A stretch of 64,000 nt of DNA from Nitrosomonas sp. Is79A3 (GTDB lineage Bacteria > Pseudomonadota > Gammaproteobacteria > Burkholderiales > Nitrosomonadaceae), in the NCBI RefSeq assembly GCF_000219585.1, contig NC_015731.1:1240001-1304000 (forward strand). The letters run 5' to 3'. The position numbers and the translations under genes were made by a program. Positions 1-10,400 of this stretch are shown here, one piece after another (positions within the stretch are counted from its first letter, which is position 1; every line of letters starts with the position of its first letter). The notes under the pieces were generated by a model. The model worked only from the letters and a program-made list of their open reading frames with translations, was not told the origin of the DNA and ran no database searches.

Positions 1-276
1 GCCGGACACAGGCCAGTCTTGCCCCGCGGGACCCTTCTGCGTGTACGAGTAGTAGCGCTGGGCCAATTCATTGATGCCTAGCTCGCGTGCAAGGCGATCG
101 TGGATGAGCTTCCATTTCGCCTCATTGGCGTCGATCTTCTTCCCCTCGGCGTTGTAGTAGGGGAAGACGTCCTTCGCGAGGGTGACAGTCTGATTCAAGA
201 GTCGTCTCTCTGACTCGGAGTAGGCCGACCAGATTGGGTACTTCAGGTATCGATAGGCAAAGATGTCAGTGAGCAT
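1..276 (-). CDS. AbiJ-like abortive infection protein, N-terminal fragment (runs off left edge)
   Basis: The reverse strand is open from an ATG at 276 to the window edge, giving 92 residues with no stop. The translation starts MLTDIFAYRY and contains PIWSAYSE, RRLLNQTV, VFPYYN and IHDRLARELGINEL. This pattern recalls from memory the AbiJ N-terminal domain (NTD4 type) found at the start of abortive-infection proteins, whose C-terminal effector would lie outside the window. The stretch is clearly more GC-rich than the genes to its right, which suggests a horizontally acquired defence gene. The same frame continues about 24 codons upstream of this ATG, but the family-like core begins right at it, so I chose this start. 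No Shine-Dalgarno is obvious. Family assignment is tentative; the open frame itself is clear. Confidence 0.55.
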   Translation of the reverse strand, partial: MLTDIFAYRYLKYPIWSAYSESERRLLNQTVTLAKDVFPYYNAEGKKIDANEAKWKLIHDRLARELGINELAQRYYSYTQKGPAGQDWPVSG

Positions 277-659
277 TGCGTTCGCGGAAGCGTGATGGAG
301 TTCGGGGCGTCCGAGATTGCGGCGAGCTGGGACTGCGACGCCCAGCTAGAATTAGATTTCCGGAATGACGCAATTGATTGCGTCAAAAAAATGAATCAAT
401 GCGGTAAGCTTCAAGATATTCCCTTATCTTTTATGATCATCGATCGATTGAACTGCCATCATTCCGATAATATCAGACTCATTGTGATCCACAAAATACG
501 GTGACCAAATAAATTCCTGCTTCTGGCGAGCTCGCAGTGAATTCGGACTCAAACATAACAGATCTGACTTCGTGGATTACTTTATGACGCAATAGTCTCT
601 TAATGGGTACAATACCGGCAATTCGCGAAAACTCTCGCTCTATGGTTACTAACCCAAAC
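277..659. other. Intergenic region between the AbiJ-like gene and the Lon-like gene
   Basis: No convincing gene. The first ~70 bases remain GC-rich like the gene to the left; GC then drops at about 345, which may mark the edge of a transferred segment. It holds the palindrome at 366-385, listed separately, and a short inverted repeat near 332-354 (arms AGCTGGG and CCCAGCT). Short open frames here look like noise. Confidence 0.5.
366..385. promoter_or_regulatory. 9-bp-arm palindrome, possible operator
   Basis: The arms TGACGCAAT and ATTGCGTCA are separated by only two bases, and six A residues follow. The loop is too small, and the A tract on the wrong side, for a terminator on either strand. 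It sits about 90 bases upstream of the AbiJ-like gene on that gene's strand, so an operator is possible but unproven. Confidence 0.3.
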
Positions 660-3098
660 ATGTCGACTCAATCTTTAGATTCTTCCCAATTACGCATTAC
701 CATCGACCCGGATTCACTGGGATTTTCGGATACTTCGGAATTACTGCAACGGCCGTTATCCTGGATCGGACAGGAGCGGGCAGAAGCGGCTGCGCGTTTT
801 GGTCTTGGCATCATGCAGCCGGATTATCATTTGTTTGTGCTGGGGGAAGCGGGATCGGGACGCACTTCGTTGTTGCATCAAGCGATGATAGACGCGGCGG
901 CTGACCATCCAGCGCCAGCGGATTTGTGCTACCTGTATAATTTTATCGCGCCTGAGAAGCCGCTGGCTTTGCACTTGCCTGCCGGGCAGGGGCGGATGTT
1001 GCGTCAGTCGCTACTGCAACTGGCTAAATCGCTGCCGGCGGAAATCGCGCAATGCTTGAGTGGGCAGGATTTCAAGCTCAAAAGTGATCGCACTGAGAAA
1101 AAATTCAAAACGGAAGCAACGCAAGCGTATGCCAAGCTGGACAAGATTTCGGAATCACTGCATTTCACGATTCACCGCGAAGACGAGCGGATTGTATTTA
1201 CTTTATTGGATGAAAAAGGCGAGATCCTGACTGCAGAAAATTTACTGAAGTTACCCAGGACACGCCGAGCTGAAATAGAGCAGGCGGAGCAGGAATTACG
1301 TGAAGCGATTATTCTCTATTTTGAGGAATTCAAACGGGTAGAGAAAGAAAAAGATGTGGCGTTGACTGCATTGCAACGCTGCAGTGTGCAACCCTTATTG
1401 AATCTTACCTTGAAGAAAATTCAGGATGAATTACAACAGTCATTACAACTGGATCGGCTTAAGACTTATTTTGAACAAATAGAATCGGATATTCTCGATA
1501 ATCTGGTGCTGTTTGAAGCAAATAACGTCGACGAAGAGAAGCAGCAGGCAGAATTAAATCAGATTTTCTCGCGCTTCCAAATCAATCTCGTCGTGGATAA
1601 TGCGGATCTGCATGGAGCGCCGGTCATTATTGAAGATAACCCCTCAGCGTGTGCATTGTTTGGCAGTATCGATTATCAGTTTGAGGAAGGCAGACTAAAA
1701 ACTAATTTCATGCGTATTCGCGCCGGCAGTTTATTAAAGGCGCATGGCGGATTTCTCATGCTGCACCTGGATGATTTGCTGACGGATGGCCAGCTATGGG
1801 TAAAGCTGCGGCGATTCTTGCGAAGTAAACGGTTACAAATCGAAGAGCCCGGCTCCGCATTAACCTCGAATACGCCCGTATTCCTCGAACCGGAAGCAGT
1901 GGACGTGAATGTCAAAATCATTCTGATCGGATCGCGGGATGAATATTATGAATTGGAGGAAATTGATCCTGAGTTCATGCGGCGCTTCCGTGTGAAAGTG
2001 GATTTTGCCGGAAGCTTCATCGCCAGCGCGGAAACCTACCAGGCATCGTCTGTTTTTGTCGCGCACGCCTGCGAAGCGGCAAAGTTACCGCATTTTTCTG
2101 CCGCCGCAGTCGCGCGGTTACTGGAAGAATCGCACCGGGAAGTGGAGGATCAAAAACGCCAAAGCGCAATTTTTGCGCGCACCGAAATGCTGGTGCTGGA
2201 GAGTGCTGCCTTATGCGGTGCCCGTCACGGGCGTGTCGTGGAAGTTACGGATATTTCCGCAGCGCTCCAAGCGCGCACACTCCGCCATAATTATCCGGAT
2301 TTGCGCTTGCAGGAATCCATTATGGAGGGCGAAATCGCCATTGCATTACATGGTGCAGAAGTAGGGCAACTCAACGCATTGACGCAGATCGATTTGGGCG
2401 ACCATCGCTTTGGTACGCCGGTGCGGGTCACTGCACGCACTTTTGCCGGGGAGGACGGGGTGCTGAATATTGCCCGTGAAGTGGACATGTCCGGACCGAT
2501 TCACGATAAGGGTATGTTCATATTGCAAAACTACCTGACCGGATTATTTACGCATATTGCGCCGCTCGCACTCAGTGCGTCGATAGTTTTTGAGCAGGAA
2601 TACTCCAGCATCGAAGGTGATTCCGCTTCCTGCGCTGAATTTTTCGTTTTGCTGTCATCGCTGGCGGAAGCGCCGCTGAAACAAAGTATTGCGGTGACCG
2701 GCGCGCTGAATCAATACGGTGAAGTGCTGCCGGTGGGTGGCATTAACGACAAGATTGAAGGTTATTTCAAGCTGTGTGAAAAAATGGGTTTAAACGGTGA
2801 ACAAGGTGTGCTGATTCCGCATCATAACCGGCAACACTTGGTGCTAGATTACAAAATTATGGAGGCCGTTGAAAAAGGCTTGTTTGCGATTTATACCATG
2901 GAGCATGTCACACAGGGCCTGGAATTGCTAACCGGTTGCCCAGCGGGACTTACCGAACAAAGTCGGACAATGGGTTATTCGCCGGATACGGTTCTGGGGT
3001 ATGCACAGCGAGCATTGCTGGTTTTCCGCCGCGCTTGTCAGTTAACCCAACACCCTAAAACAGAGCATAGACGGCTGCCATCGCGCGCGGAAAAATAA
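660..3098 (+). CDS. Lon-like ATP-dependent protease (AAA + Lon C-terminal domain)
   Basis: A long, Lon-like protease of the group lacking the classical Lon N-domain. The N-terminal part carries LGFSDTSEL and the Walker A motif GEAGSGRT, followed by a long charged, probably coiled-coil insertion, then a second AAA segment. The C-terminal third is a Lon-type Ser-Lys proteolytic domain: the likely nucleophile is the Ser in GDSAS and the paired Lys is in NDKIEGYF, about 40 residues later. The frame is open from an ATG at 603, with another at 642. I prefer the ATG at 660 because the conserved core (LRITIDPDSLGF) starts just after it; no start has a good ribosome site. It probably degrades misfolded or regulatory cytoplasmic proteins. 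It stands alone and faces the copper operon tail to tail. Confidence 0.85.
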   Translation: MSTQSLDSSQLRITIDPDSLGFSDTSELLQRPLSWIGQERAEAAARFGLGIMQPDYHLFVLGEAGSGRTSLLHQAMIDAAADHPAPADLCYLYNFIAPEKPLALHLPAGQGRMLRQSLLQLAKSLPAEIAQCLSGQDFKLKSDRTEKKFKTEATQAYAKLDKISESLHFTIHREDERIVFTLLDEKGEILTAENLLKLPRTRRAEIEQAEQELREAIILYFEEFKRVEKEKDVALTALQRCSVQPLLNLTLKKIQDELQQSLQLDRLKTYFEQIESDILDNLVLFEANNVDEEKQQAELNQIFSRFQINLVVDNADLHGAPVIIEDNPSACALFGSIDYQFEEGRLKTNFMRIRAGSLLKAHGGFLMLHLDDLLTDGQLWVKLRRFLRSKRLQIEEPGSALTSNTPVFLEPEAVDVNVKIILIGSRDEYYELEEIDPEFMRRFRVKVDFAGSFIASAETYQASSVFVAHACEAAKLPHFSAAAVARLLEESHREVEDQKRQSAIFARTEMLVLESAALCGARHGRVVEVTDISAALQARTLRHNYPDLRLQESIMEGEIAIALHGAEVGQLNALTQIDLGDHRFGTPVRVTARTFAGEDGVLNIAREVDMSGPIHDKGMFILQNYLTGLFTHIAPLALSASIVFEQEYSSIEGDSASCAEFFVLLSSLAEAPLKQSIAVTGALNQYGEVLPVGGINDKIEGYFKLCEKMGLNGEQGVLIPHHNRQHLVLDYKIMEAVEKGLFAIYTMEHVTQGLELLTGCPAGLTEQSRTMGYSPDTVLGYAQRALLVFRRACQLTQHPKTEHRRLPSRAEK

Positions 3099-3183
3099 TT
3101 GCACCCAATTCTTCTCTAAAATGACTGCTTTATATCAGCGGAGTATAGGTGCGATTAAGAATCTGATTTATTTTCAGCCATAT

Positions 3184-3226
3184 AAAAACCGGTCAAACAA
3201 ATTCAAATTGAATCCATTTGACCGGT
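3184..3226 (-). terminator. Terminator of the copper operon
   Basis: Inverted repeat with 10-bp arms ACCGGTCAAA (3188-3197) and TTTGACCGGT (3217-3226). Read on the minus strand it is followed by TTTTTATA, and it lies just past the stop of the cupredoxin gene. It may also slow transcription from the Lon-like gene on the other strand. Confidence 0.6.
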
Positions 3227-3258
3227 CTCTGAATTAAAAGCTAAGCGATAATTAAACG

Positions 3259-4242
3259 CTAATCACTTTTTTTGCAAAACGGAATTTTCTTAAATAGCGG
3301 GATACACAACAAACCAATAAGAAGCCCAATCAGCATCATTCCATAGTTTTGGAAATTATTGTTGGTGAACGCAGTGATTTGTCTGACCATGGCGCTTTGT
3401 TCCGCTTTGTCCGAGATTTTAGGGAGATTCTCAGCTTCATAGGTGTCGTTGATATTGTATGGTGTTACCCCAGGAATACTGGGTATATTTTCCCCGCCTT
3501 TACCAACCACCAATTGTGCTTTCATGCCTTTTTCCATGTGATGGGAAATGTCGCAGTGAACCAGAAACGTATCATCGGTTCCCGGGACGATAATCGTGCC
3601 GGATACGGTTTTGGGTCCGGTGACTTCGAGGTGGAACATGCCATATTTATAGAGATACTTGGGTAAACCGTGCATCATGAATTGATGGCGGATATTATCT
3701 TCGTTAATAAAGTGCCAGGTTACTTTTGAGCAAGGTTTAACATGCCATTGCTGCTGATCAAACGCGAAAGCCGTTCCGGGGAAGTTTGCGGCATATTTTC
3801 TGCCGGCCCGCACGGTAATTTCAACTTCTTCTGAAATGCTTTTACAGCTGCTGGGCAGTTTGTCCAGGTTTTGCCCCATGATCATCGTGCCTTCGTGATC
3901 CATAATGTGATCATGATCCATGTGATGATGATGGTGCGCATCGCCATGTTCCGCGGATTGCGTACTGCCAGTATGATCGCTGTGATCAATCGGGTGTTCA
4001 GCACTTAGGTCGTGATCACCGTGATCAATCGTTTGATCAGGAGCCATGTCGTGACCGCTGTGATCCATAGCATCATGATCATGACTATGATCTGTTGTGG
4101 TGGCTTTTTGCTGACTCACGTCATGACCGCTATGGTCATGGTGGTCATGTTCGCTGGGTTTAATCTGTTGCTGTGCCATTGCATGCGCACTGAAAGCAAG
4201 AAGACCTGCAAGTAAGAAAGTAATTGTTGTAGTCTTAGCCAT
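3259..4242 (-). CDS. Membrane-anchored cupredoxin with His/Asp-rich metal-binding N-terminus
   Basis: A 327-residue exported copper protein. A signal peptide (cleavage near AMA|QQQ) is followed by about 100 residues of repeated His-Asp units (DHSGHD, DHGDHD, a run of five His), expected to bind several metal ions in the periplasm. Next comes a cupredoxin domain (about residues 140-255) with the likely copper ligands in RHQFMMHG and in HCDISHHMEKGM (Cys, His, Met). One transmembrane helix near residues 300-315 anchors the C-terminus. Its ATG overlaps the stop of the upstream oxidase gene (TAATG), with AAGGGAG a little upstream, so the two are probably translationally coupled. It may donate electrons or copper to the oxidase, or buffer periplasmic copper; the substrate cannot be read from sequence. 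Confidence 0.8.
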   Translation of the reverse strand: MAKTTTITFLLAGLLAFSAHAMAQQQIKPSEHDHHDHSGHDVSQQKATTTDHSHDHDAMDHSGHDMAPDQTIDHGDHDLSAEHPIDHSDHTGSTQSAEHGDAHHHHHMDHDHIMDHEGTMIMGQNLDKLPSSCKSISEEVEITVRAGRKYAANFPGTAFAFDQQQWHVKPCSKVTWHFINEDNIRHQFMMHGLPKYLYKYGMFHLEVTGPKTVSGTIIVPGTDDTFLVHCDISHHMEKGMKAQLVVGKGGENIPSIPGVTPYNINDTYEAENLPKISDKAEQSAMVRQITAFTNNNFQNYGMMLIGLLIGLLCIPLFKKIPFCKKSD

Positions 4243-5951
4243 TATTGGTTACTCCCTTTTGGGCTTTTTAGACGTGAAACCGCTGCAACAGCGCATTGTT
4301 TGATTTGTTCCCGTTTAGCGAAAATTAAATAGAGTAAAAGCCCTGCCAACAATCCATAGAGCGCATTGAGTAGCGAAGTTTGTGTCGCAGCATCAACACC
4401 TATCTGTCCGGCAGGCGAACCCAGACTTGCCCATGCATCAAGGTCTTGCCACACCGGGAGCCTGCGTTCGTAATATTCTTTGGTGAAATATTTGTTTAAA
4501 TCGATGCCAAAGTGACTTACCTTGGGTAAACCATCTCCATTCAGATAGGATTTGTAAACAATGGAGCTCATGCTGCCGCCTTCCGCCATGCCGTTCGTGG
4601 TAATTCCTTTTTCCCGGTGGTCATGAATCAGCCAATCGCCTTCGCCATAGCTGTGTTTGCCATCATCGATGGTTTCTAATTTTAGGTCAAGACGCTGCGC
4701 TGGCACCATATCAAAAACATCACGCATGATCTGTGCAACCGGGTTATGCTCCACACCGTCGTAATGCGTAATTGTGGCATGGTGACCGTGTGTATGGACG
4801 GCGATCAGTTCACCGCCACTGTTCAGCAGGCGTAGTTTGATTTTCTGATCCGGCTCAACAATGATCAGAGATTCCCTTAGCGTGTAGGGGAAAGATAAGC
4901 CGTTCAAAGTATAGTAATCCTCGGTTGAATCGGTGATGTCATAACGTTGATTCATATCGCGTGCGATGAGTCGCGGATCGTTATATTTTTGAATAATGTC
5001 ACTCAATTCCTTATCCATCGCGTGATAGTGCAGATCATATTCCTGATCGAATTGCTCGCGCACGGCAACGGAAGGATGGCGAACATGTCCCGCGCCAATA
5101 TTTAAGGTTTGCAGCCAATTATTCGGTTTGTTTTCTTCAACAACTATCATCCCGGCAAGCCCCATCGCTAAATGGGTATGCGTTTGCACATGACAGTGAT
5201 AAAACATGGTACCCGGCTGGCGTGCTTGAAATTCATAGATACGCCGTTCTCCGGGCATCAATTCCCTTTCACTGGTTTGTGGTACACCATCATTTCCGCC
5301 ATGATCTTTATGTGAGAATGGATGATCTACACCATGTAAATGGATACTGTGCGGAAAATAATGCGTATTTTCCAAAACGATTTGTACAATATCTCCAACT
5401 TCAACGCGAATAACCGGTGAAGGAAGTCTTAATAAAGGATTGGCTCTGACGCTCTCAAAATTTTCTGTCGACATACCGCTGGTTTTCGGCGCAAAAACCC
5501 AGGCACCGGGTTGTATGCCAGGAGCGATATCAAACGTTGGGACCAATCCTGGGAAATCGGGCGATTTGCCATTCAGTTCCATGATTTCCAGTTTGATGAT
5601 AATCCGGTCGGGATCACCGTCACCATCCAAATCATCGGTTTTAATGATGGCATCAGGTGAAAGACCCGTTTTCATCAATGTATCCATCGATATGTGGTTG
5701 GTTCCTTTAACCGCGGCGGCAATCCAAGCGGGGTTATCCGGGCTGCAACCCGGTGATGCTTCAATTTTGACCCCTTCAATTTCCTGGGCTTCCCGCCATG
5801 CAGGAGAAATCTTCGGATCGCACGCCGGTTCAGCGGTTAACGCTGCCGGATCAACTTTTACTGTTTCAGGCAGTTTCAGAGAGGCCTGAGCAATCGTTGC
5901 TGACATCAGCATGAAGAAGGTTAATAGGGCAATAAAAATATGGATAGGCAT
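4242..5951 (-). CDS. Membrane-anchored two-domain multicopper oxidase
   Basis: Exported oxidase with two cupredoxin domains holding the copper-ligand motifs of the multicopper oxidase family. Domain 1 has HSIHLHG (about residue 210) and HCHVQTHTHLAMGL (about 255); domain 2 has HTHGHH and LIHDHREKGI. Only domain 1 has the Cys of a type 1 site; the matching place in domain 2 reads HDH. A C-terminal transmembrane helix follows. The start at 5951 is preferred over 5990: it has AAGGTG upstream and begins a clean signal peptide ending AQA|SLK. The N-terminal part also has an acidic DLDGDGDPDR loop that may bind calcium. First gene of the operon with the cupredoxin. Likely roles are oxidation of Cu(I) or of a small reductant in the periplasm. 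Confidence 0.82.
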   Translation of the reverse strand: MPIHIFIALLTFFMLMSATIAQASLKLPETVKVDPAALTAEPACDPKISPAWREAQEIEGVKIEASPGCSPDNPAWIAAAVKGTNHISMDTLMKTGLSPDAIIKTDDLDGDGDPDRIIIKLEIMELNGKSPDFPGLVPTFDIAPGIQPGAWVFAPKTSGMSTENFESVRANPLLRLPSPVIRVEVGDIVQIVLENTHYFPHSIHLHGVDHPFSHKDHGGNDGVPQTSERELMPGERRIYEFQARQPGTMFYHCHVQTHTHLAMGLAGMIVVEENKPNNWLQTLNIGAGHVRHPSVAVREQFDQEYDLHYHAMDKELSDIIQKYNDPRLIARDMNQRYDITDSTEDYYTLNGLSFPYTLRESLIIVEPDQKIKLRLLNSGGELIAVHTHGHHATITHYDGVEHNPVAQIMRDVFDMVPAQRLDLKLETIDDGKHSYGEGDWLIHDHREKGITTNGMAEGGSMSSIVYKSYLNGDGLPKVSHFGIDLNKYFTKEYYERRLPVWQDLDAWASLGSPAGQIGVDAATQTSLLNALYGLLAGLLLYLIFAKREQIKQCAVAAVSRLKSPKGSNQ

Positions 5952-6267
5952 ATCAACGCACCTTAAAAATTTATCTAATAGTAAAAACAAATAGAGCTGA
6001 TCGGATCATGCAGTTTATTAATGACCGGTATCAGTTTTAATAGCCTGTATCTATCTGGTATGACAGATCGGTAGGAACAAAATACATTTAATTGTGTATC
6101 TGTAGGTAGGTAAAATTATGAGAAATATCTTATCTGCATATATGTAATACTTCTACATTATCCGTCAAGCTATTATTTTATCCATTATACAGAACCCTAT
6201 TACGCTTTTGTGGTTTTTCCATCGTTGATTAGATTTTAAATTTTTATCTTACGCAGTAATTATACGA
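5952..6267. other. Divergent promoter region between copper operon and RND operon
   Basis: About 316 AT-rich bases between two divergent transcription units. Promoters for both must lie here, but I could not identify a convincing -35/-10 pair or an operator. Confidence 0.4.
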
Positions 6268-7482
6268 GTGACGAACAAAATTCTTTTTACCATCTTGAGC
6301 CATCTTGAATGTCCGCAAATCATTAAGTCAGCAAAGAAAGAATGCGTTATTTTTTTGTGTTTTGGATTAGTGAGTTTGTTATTGATTGCATGCCGCGGTA
6401 ACGAATCAACCCAGCCGGCAGCAGCTATGAATCGAGCCATACCGGTTACATTTATCGCTGTAAAACCGGTCAGCATGCCGGTTAGCCTGGAAACGATTGC
6501 GCAAACCGAAGGCGCCAAAGAAATTGAAATCCGGCCGCGAGTCGGAGGAGTTCTATATAAGCGGCTATATACAGAGGGTATGACGGTTGAGGCTGGACAA
6601 TCCTTATTTTTAATTGATCCGGAACCCTTTCAGAATGCTTTGGCTGAAGCCAAGGCAGGGTTACTTGAACAGAATGTTCGTGTCTTGCGCGCAAAAAGTG
6701 AGGAAAATCGCCAGCGGCAATTACTGGCTGAGAACTTTGTCAGTCAACGTGCCTATGATATGGCGCAAGCGGATCTGGCTATTGCGGAATCAGCCTTACA
6801 AGCTGCAAAAGCGCGTGTTCAACAGGCGGAACTTAATCTTTCCTATACCACGGTCAAAGCACCGGTGAATGGAGTGACGGGGCGTGCTCTTTTCTCCGAG
6901 GGTGCGCTGGTGTCCGCCAATAACAGTTTGTTGACAACATTGACCCAACTCTCTCCAATCTGGGTGCGATTTAGTTTTTCAGACAATGAAGTGGCGCAAT
7001 TCGGCGGTCATTTAAATGAAAAAAATGTACGCAGTGTCAGCATGATTTTGCCCGATGGGTCTGAGTATCAGCAGGAAGGTAAACTCAATTTTGCCGCCAG
7101 TAAAATCGACCCGTTACTCGGTACACAACAATTGCGCGCAACCTTTGAAAATAGCGATCAGCGCATTTTGCCCGGTCAATTTGTGCGTGTGCGGGTTACC
7201 GCGGGAGAATCCCGAGCTGTTTACGTGGTGCCGCAGGTTGCGGTGCTGACTTCGGATCTGGGGCGATATGTTTATGTCATCAATGAGAACAATGCAGTGA
7301 TGCAGCGCCCTGTCGTTGCAGGTAATTGGATCGGAAAGGATTGGATCATTCTGGATGGATTGAATGCAGGGGATAGAGTGGCTATAGACAATATGATCAA
7401 ATTAACGCCCGGCAAAGCGGTTGATCCTCAGTTGCGGGATACGTTACCTTCTGCTCAATCAAATGCTGGATCCACTAATTAA
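6268..7482 (+). CDS. RND efflux periplasmic adaptor lipoprotein (MexA/AcrA type)
   Basis: Membrane-fusion protein linking an inner-membrane RND pump to an outer-membrane channel. The N-terminus has a hydrophobic segment ending in a lipobox-like LLLIAC, so the mature protein is probably lipid-anchored at that Cys. The order is that of AcrA/MexA: lipoyl half (RPRVGGVLYKR), alpha-hairpin with heptad-like repeats (about residues 125-200), second lipoyl half (YTTVKAPVNGVTGR), beta-barrel and membrane-proximal domain. There is no ATG before the lipobox; the start must be GTG at 6268 or TTG at 6295. The stop is 15 bases before the pump gene, so the two form an operon. Confidence 0.9.
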   Translation: MTNKILFTILSHLECPQIIKSAKKECVIFLCFGLVSLLLIACRGNESTQPAAAMNRAIPVTFIAVKPVSMPVSLETIAQTEGAKEIEIRPRVGGVLYKRLYTEGMTVEAGQSLFLIDPEPFQNALAEAKAGLLEQNVRVLRAKSEENRQRQLLAENFVSQRAYDMAQADLAIAESALQAAKARVQQAELNLSYTTVKAPVNGVTGRALFSEGALVSANNSLLTTLTQLSPIWVRFSFSDNEVAQFGGHLNEKNVRSVSMILPDGSEYQQEGKLNFAASKIDPLLGTQQLRATFENSDQRILPGQFVRVRVTAGESRAVYVVPQVAVLTSDLGRYVYVINENNAVMQRPVVAGNWIGKDWIILDGLNAGDRVAIDNMIKLTPGKAVDPQLRDTLPSAQSNAGSTN

Positions 7483-7497
7483 ATAGCAACTGCGCAC

Positions 7498-10400
7498 ATG
7501 GCCAGATTCTTTATTACCCGACCGATTTTTGCTTCGGTTCTGTCGATTATTATAGTTCTAGCAGGATTGGCTGCGGCAACGCAATTACCAATCGAACAGT
7601 ATCCTAGGATCACACCGCCAACGGTTATTGTGACGGCAACATTTCCGGGTGCAAGTGCGGAGACCATGATAAAAACCGTGGCTGCACCGATCGAGGAGAA
7701 ACTCAGCGCAATTGAAGGCTTGTTGTACTTTAATTCCAGTGCAGACTCAAGCGGCCGTCTGACGATTACCATCACTTTTGAAATTGGAACCGATATTGAC
7801 CGGGCTACTTTCAATGTCAGCAATGAAGTCAATACCGCCTTGGCACGTTTGCCCGATGAAGTGAGGCGCACCGGCATTACCGTTCAGAAACGTTCCAACG
7901 ATCTGTTACTGGTCTTTGCGATAACTTCCAAAGATCCGAAGCATACACCGCTATTCTTGAGTAATTTCATTACGATCAATATCTTGGATGATATGAGACG
8001 CGCCAGTGGTGTGGGGGAAGCCCGGATTTTTGGCGCACAGGACTATTCCATGCGGATTTGGTTGCGGCCTGACCGGATGGCGCAGTTGGGTATTACAACC
8101 ACTGACATTGCAAGTGCCATCCGGGCGCAGAATGCGCAGCAAGCCATCGGGAAAATAGGTCAGGAACCGGCCTTGGCGGATCAACAATTGGTTTATACCG
8201 TGACCGCGAAAGGGCGGTTATTAGAACCTGAACAATTTGAGAATATTATCTTGCGTTCAGGCGGGCCGCGCGGGGTACTCTATCTTAAAGATGTGGCGCG
8301 AATTGAGTTGGGTGCGCAAGACTATGCGACGCGTACTTTGCTTAACGGCGAGCCTGGACTAGGGATTGGTATTTTTCTGCGTTCTGGCGCCAATGCGCTG
8401 GATACTGCAGCAGCCGTTAAGGCCAGGATGATTGAGCTGAAGCAATATTTTCCGGAAGGCATGGAATACGTTATTTCCTATGATACTAGCGTGTTCGTCA
8501 AAGAATCGATCTGGGAAGTGGTAAAAACTCTGGGAGAAGCCATGTTGTTGGTGGTCCTGGTAGTTTACTTGTTTCTGCAGAGCTGGCGCGCCACGTTGAT
8601 TCCGATCATTGCCATCCCGATTTCCTTGATCGGCACATTTGCCGGATTATGGTTACTGGGCTACTCGATCAATACGTTGACGCTGTTTGCGATGGTGCTT
8701 TCGATCGGCATTGTGGTCGATGATGCGATTGTCGTGCTGGAAAATATCGAACGGCTGATGTCGCAGGAAAAGTTGTCGCCGGTTGATGCCGCCATCAAAG
8801 CGATGCAGCAGGTATCCAGTGCCGTGGTGGCGATGACCATGGTTCTGGTGGCGGTTTTTATCCCGGTTGCTTTTCTCGGCGGTATCGCAGGGGAGTTGTA
8901 CCAGCAGTTTGCCGTGACAGTAGCTGTCGCCGGAGTTATTTCCGGTATTGTCGCTTTAACGCTGACGCCTACGTTGTGTGCAGTATTACTCCGGCCCGCA
9001 CACCGTCAATTTGTTTTTTTTACCTGGTTTAACGCGCATTTTGAGCGTGCACGGAAGTTCTATGTGGGTATGGTTGGTTTGAGTTTGCGCCATGTGGCCA
9101 GAAGCGCGCTGATATTTCTGGTGATGATTGCTGGTCTGGTTTATTTGGTAAAAAATATTCCGGAAAGCTTTGTTCCGCCGGAAGATCAAGGTTATGTTAT
9201 AGCGTCAGTGATCTTGCCTGATGGTGCAACACTGGCGAGAACAGTCAGAACGGCGGATGCCATCAATGCCGAGATGGCAAAAGAATCTGCCGTGGCTTTT
9301 CAGTTCGCGGTCAATGGATTGGATTTTATTGGCGGTGGCAATAAAACCAATGTTTCGACCATGTTCATCCGTTTAAAGGATTGGTCAGAACGCACCACAA
9401 CTGCTACGGATATTGTGAAAAAGTTGTTTCTGATCGGCGCGCAACAACCGGATGGTTTGGCGATAGCCTTTAATCCACCGGCGATACGTGGCTTGGGTAG
9501 TACGGGCGGCTTTGAACTATTTGTTCAAAGCCGGACAAATTCAGAGACGGCGCAATTGGCCAGTGTGGTGAATGAGCTGGTACAAACCCTGAAACAGGAA
9601 CCCAAACTGGCGACTGTGAATACTTTCTTGCGAACATCGGTGCCGCAATATTTTGTTGAAGTGGATGAAGCCAAAGCCATTGCGCAAGGAGTGTCCATTG
9701 CGGATATCTATGCAACGTTGCAAAGCACTATGGGATCATTTTATGTGAATGATTTTAATCGTTCCGGACGGACCTATCGTGTGCAGCTGCAAGCTGAAGC
9801 TGCTTATCGCATGAAAGCGGAGGATTTGGGCAAGGTTTATGTGCGTTCAGAATCCGGTTCGATGATTCCTTTATCTGCACTGAGCACAGTAAAGCATATC
9901 GTGGGTGCAGAGCAATTGGAGCGATTCAACGGGCTATTGTCGGCAAAAATTATGGGAAGCGGTGCAAGCGGAGTCAGTTCCGGGGATGCGATTGCATTGG
10001 TTGAAAGTATTGCAGCCAGAACATTGCCGGAAGGTTATCAAATTGCCTGGACCGGCGCTGCATTTCAGGAAAAAAAGATGGGTTCGGCGGCAATTTTTGC
10101 GTTTAGCCTAGCCGTCGTGATGGTTTTCCTGATTCTGGCAGCGCAATTTGAAACGTGGGCACTGCCATTGGCTGTCATTATGGCGATTCCTTTCGCGATG
10201 GTGGGTGCGTTGGTGGCGATTTTGTTGCGCGATATGCCGAATGACATTTATTTTCAAATCGGAATGGTGACATTAATTGGGCTGACGGCTAAAAATGCAA
10301 TTTTGCTCGTCGAATTCGCCAACCAGAGAATGAAAGAAGGTGTTGCCATAAAACAAGCAGCAATTCAGTCAGCACAATTGCGTTTCCGGCCCATTGTAAT

